DNA from: Micrococcales bacterium
Lineage (GTDB): Bacteria; Actinomycetota; Actinomycetes; Actinomycetales; Dermatophilaceae
Length of the DNA stretch: 13,619 bases
Assembly: GCA_030452775.1 (NCBI GenBank)
Contig: JAKDLQ010000037.1
Span: forward strand, 1-13,619
Reading direction: 5' to 3'
Made by a program: the position numbers and the translations under genes. Shown piece by piece: positions 12,770-13,619 of this stretch (positions are counted from its first letter, which is position 1; every line of letters begins with the position of its first letter). Under the pieces are notes generated by a model. It was not told where the DNA came from. It saw only the letters and a program-made list of their open reading frames with translations, and made no database searches.

Positions 12770-13587
12770 ATGATCTGGATCTGCGAAACGTGCGCCGTCG
12801 AGACCGCCGACCTCGTGCAGCCGCCTGAGACGTGCGCGATCTGCGAGGACGAGCGGCAGTGGGTGCCGGCAAGCGGCCAGGCCTGGACCACAGTGGATGC
12901 ATTGCGTGACAAGGGAACCCGTATCTTCGTTTCGGAGGTGGAGCCGCAGCTGTGGGGCGTGCGCGCGGAGCCGGAGGTCGGCATCGGTCAGCAGATGATG
13001 GTCGTGCGCACGCCGGAAGGGGTGCTTCTCTTCGACTGCGTCGGCTACGTCGACGACGCGGCGCTCGACGCCATCCGCGGGCTCGGGCCCGCGCTCGCCG
13101 TCGCCGCGAGCCATCCGCACATGTACGGCGTCCAGACCCAGTGGGCCGAGGCGCTCGGTGGGGTGCCGGTGCTCCTCGCGGAGCGCGACAAGGATTGGGT
13201 GCGGCGCGACGCCCTCGTCGAGTACTACGACGAGCGCCACGATGTCGCCGCCGGACTGACCCTGCACCGCGTCGGCGGGCACTTCCCCGGCCAGGCCGTC
13301 GTCGAGTGGGCGACCGGCAACGACGGCAAGGGGGTCCTGCTCGCTGGGGACGCGATCTTCCCCACCCGGACCGCCGGACGGTGAGCTTCTTGCGCAGCTA
13401 TCCGAACCGGCTCCCCCTGTCTGGCGGCGTCGTGCAGCGGATCGCAGCCCAGGCCGAGAAGCTGCATTTCGACCGGCTATACAACAACTTCGGTACGGCC
13501 GTCCCGGCCGATGCGAAGGCGGTCATCCGTTACTCGGCCGACCGGCACACTGCCTGGGTTCGCGGCGACCACGACAACCTGACCTGA
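12770..13587 (+). pseudogene. Zinc-ribbon/MBL-fold hydrolase-like protein, apparently frameshifted
   Basis: Probably a metal-dependent hydrolase of the metallo-beta-lactamase superfamily with unknown substrate. A rubredoxin-like N-terminus has two CxxC pairs (C5/C8 in CETC, C22/C25 in CAIC), then ERQWVPASGQAWTT. The MBL part shows LLFDCVGYVDD, SHPHMYG (H115, H117), GGHFPGQ (H171) and LLAGDAIFP (D194), so the usual HxHxDH is reduced to HPHxYG. The first frame stops at 13384 after 204 residues. The family-like remainder, TVSFLRSYPNRLPLSGGVV through DRLYNNFGTA to WVRGDHDNLT, continues in another frame to 13587. Restoring one C near 13365-13367 gives FPTPDRRTVSF and an intact product of about 272 residues. 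This may be a true mutation or a sequencing error in a C-rich run. Confidence 0.85.
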
Positions 13588-13611
13588 CCTGACCTGACCT
13601 GACCTGACCTG
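13577..13611. repeat. ACCTG pentanucleotide tandem repeat (7 units)
   Basis: Seven perfect ACCTG units, followed by a degenerate CCCTG and the window end. The first two units encode the last residues and TGA stop of the MBL-fold gene (AAC CTG ACC TGA), so changes in copy number further along would not alter the protein. Confidence 0.9.
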
Positions 13612-13619
13612 CCCTGCCC

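Noticed and set aside
12733..12984. N-terminal extension of the coiled-coil gene up to 12984
   Set aside because: It would overlap the zinc-ribbon coding region of the divergent MBL gene, and a strong ribosome binding site supports a start near 12732.
13361..13369. Programmed -1 frameshift site in the MBL gene
   Set aside because: The sequence does not match an X-XXY-YYZ slippery heptamer and no strong downstream stem was noticed; a lost C explains it more simply.

Overview
The window looks like chromosomal DNA of a high-GC actinobacterium, probably a non-mycolate member of the Micrococcales such as an Intrasporangiaceae relative. That placement is an inference from codon usage, protein character and gene order; I could not run a search. 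The order rpmG / HadA-like / HadB-like and tRNA-Trp / secE / nusG / rplK / rplA is an actinobacterial ribosomal neighbourhood, contiguous in mycobacteria. Here the two halves are separated by an inserted block holding murB, a lipoprotein gene, add, a DUF5709 gene and an aminotransferase gene.

Layout. 1-1447 (-): secreted gamma-glutamyltransferase, cut at the window edge just after its autocleavage Thr. 1448-1708: intergenic, with two tandem ~62-bp hairpin units. 1709-4210 (-): the transcription/translation/secretion cluster tRNA-Trp, secE, nusG, rplK, rplA. 4367-7252 (+): group-Ic aspartate-type aminotransferase, acidic DUF5709 protein, adenosine deaminase. 7351-8004 (+): lipoprotein preceded by five 11-bp direct repeats. 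8020-9984 (-): murB, HadB-like and HadA-like hydratase subunits. 10021-10464 (-): rpmG, tRNA-Met, tRNA-Thr. 10575-11873 (+): AI-2E-family membrane protein. 11881-12732 (-): conserved coiled-coil protein of unknown function. 12770-13587 (+): zinc-ribbon/MBL-fold protein with an apparent 1-base frameshift. The window ends in a pentanucleotide (ACCTG) tandem repeat.

How the genes fit together. Most are housekeeping: translation and elongation factors, cell-wall precursor synthesis (murB), purine salvage (add), protein export (secE), amino-acid metabolism. I see no phage, CRISPR, toxin-antitoxin or biosynthetic cluster, and no convincing new multi-gene system.

The less ordinary signals are non-coding: a repeated hairpin after rplA, a five-fold 11-bp operator-like array, a perfect 10-bp palindrome in the tRNA-Thr/transporter divergent region, seven copies of the octamer GTATGCCG, and a recurring -10-like hexamer exactly 6 nt before start codons that lack ribosome binding sites (leaderless transcription).
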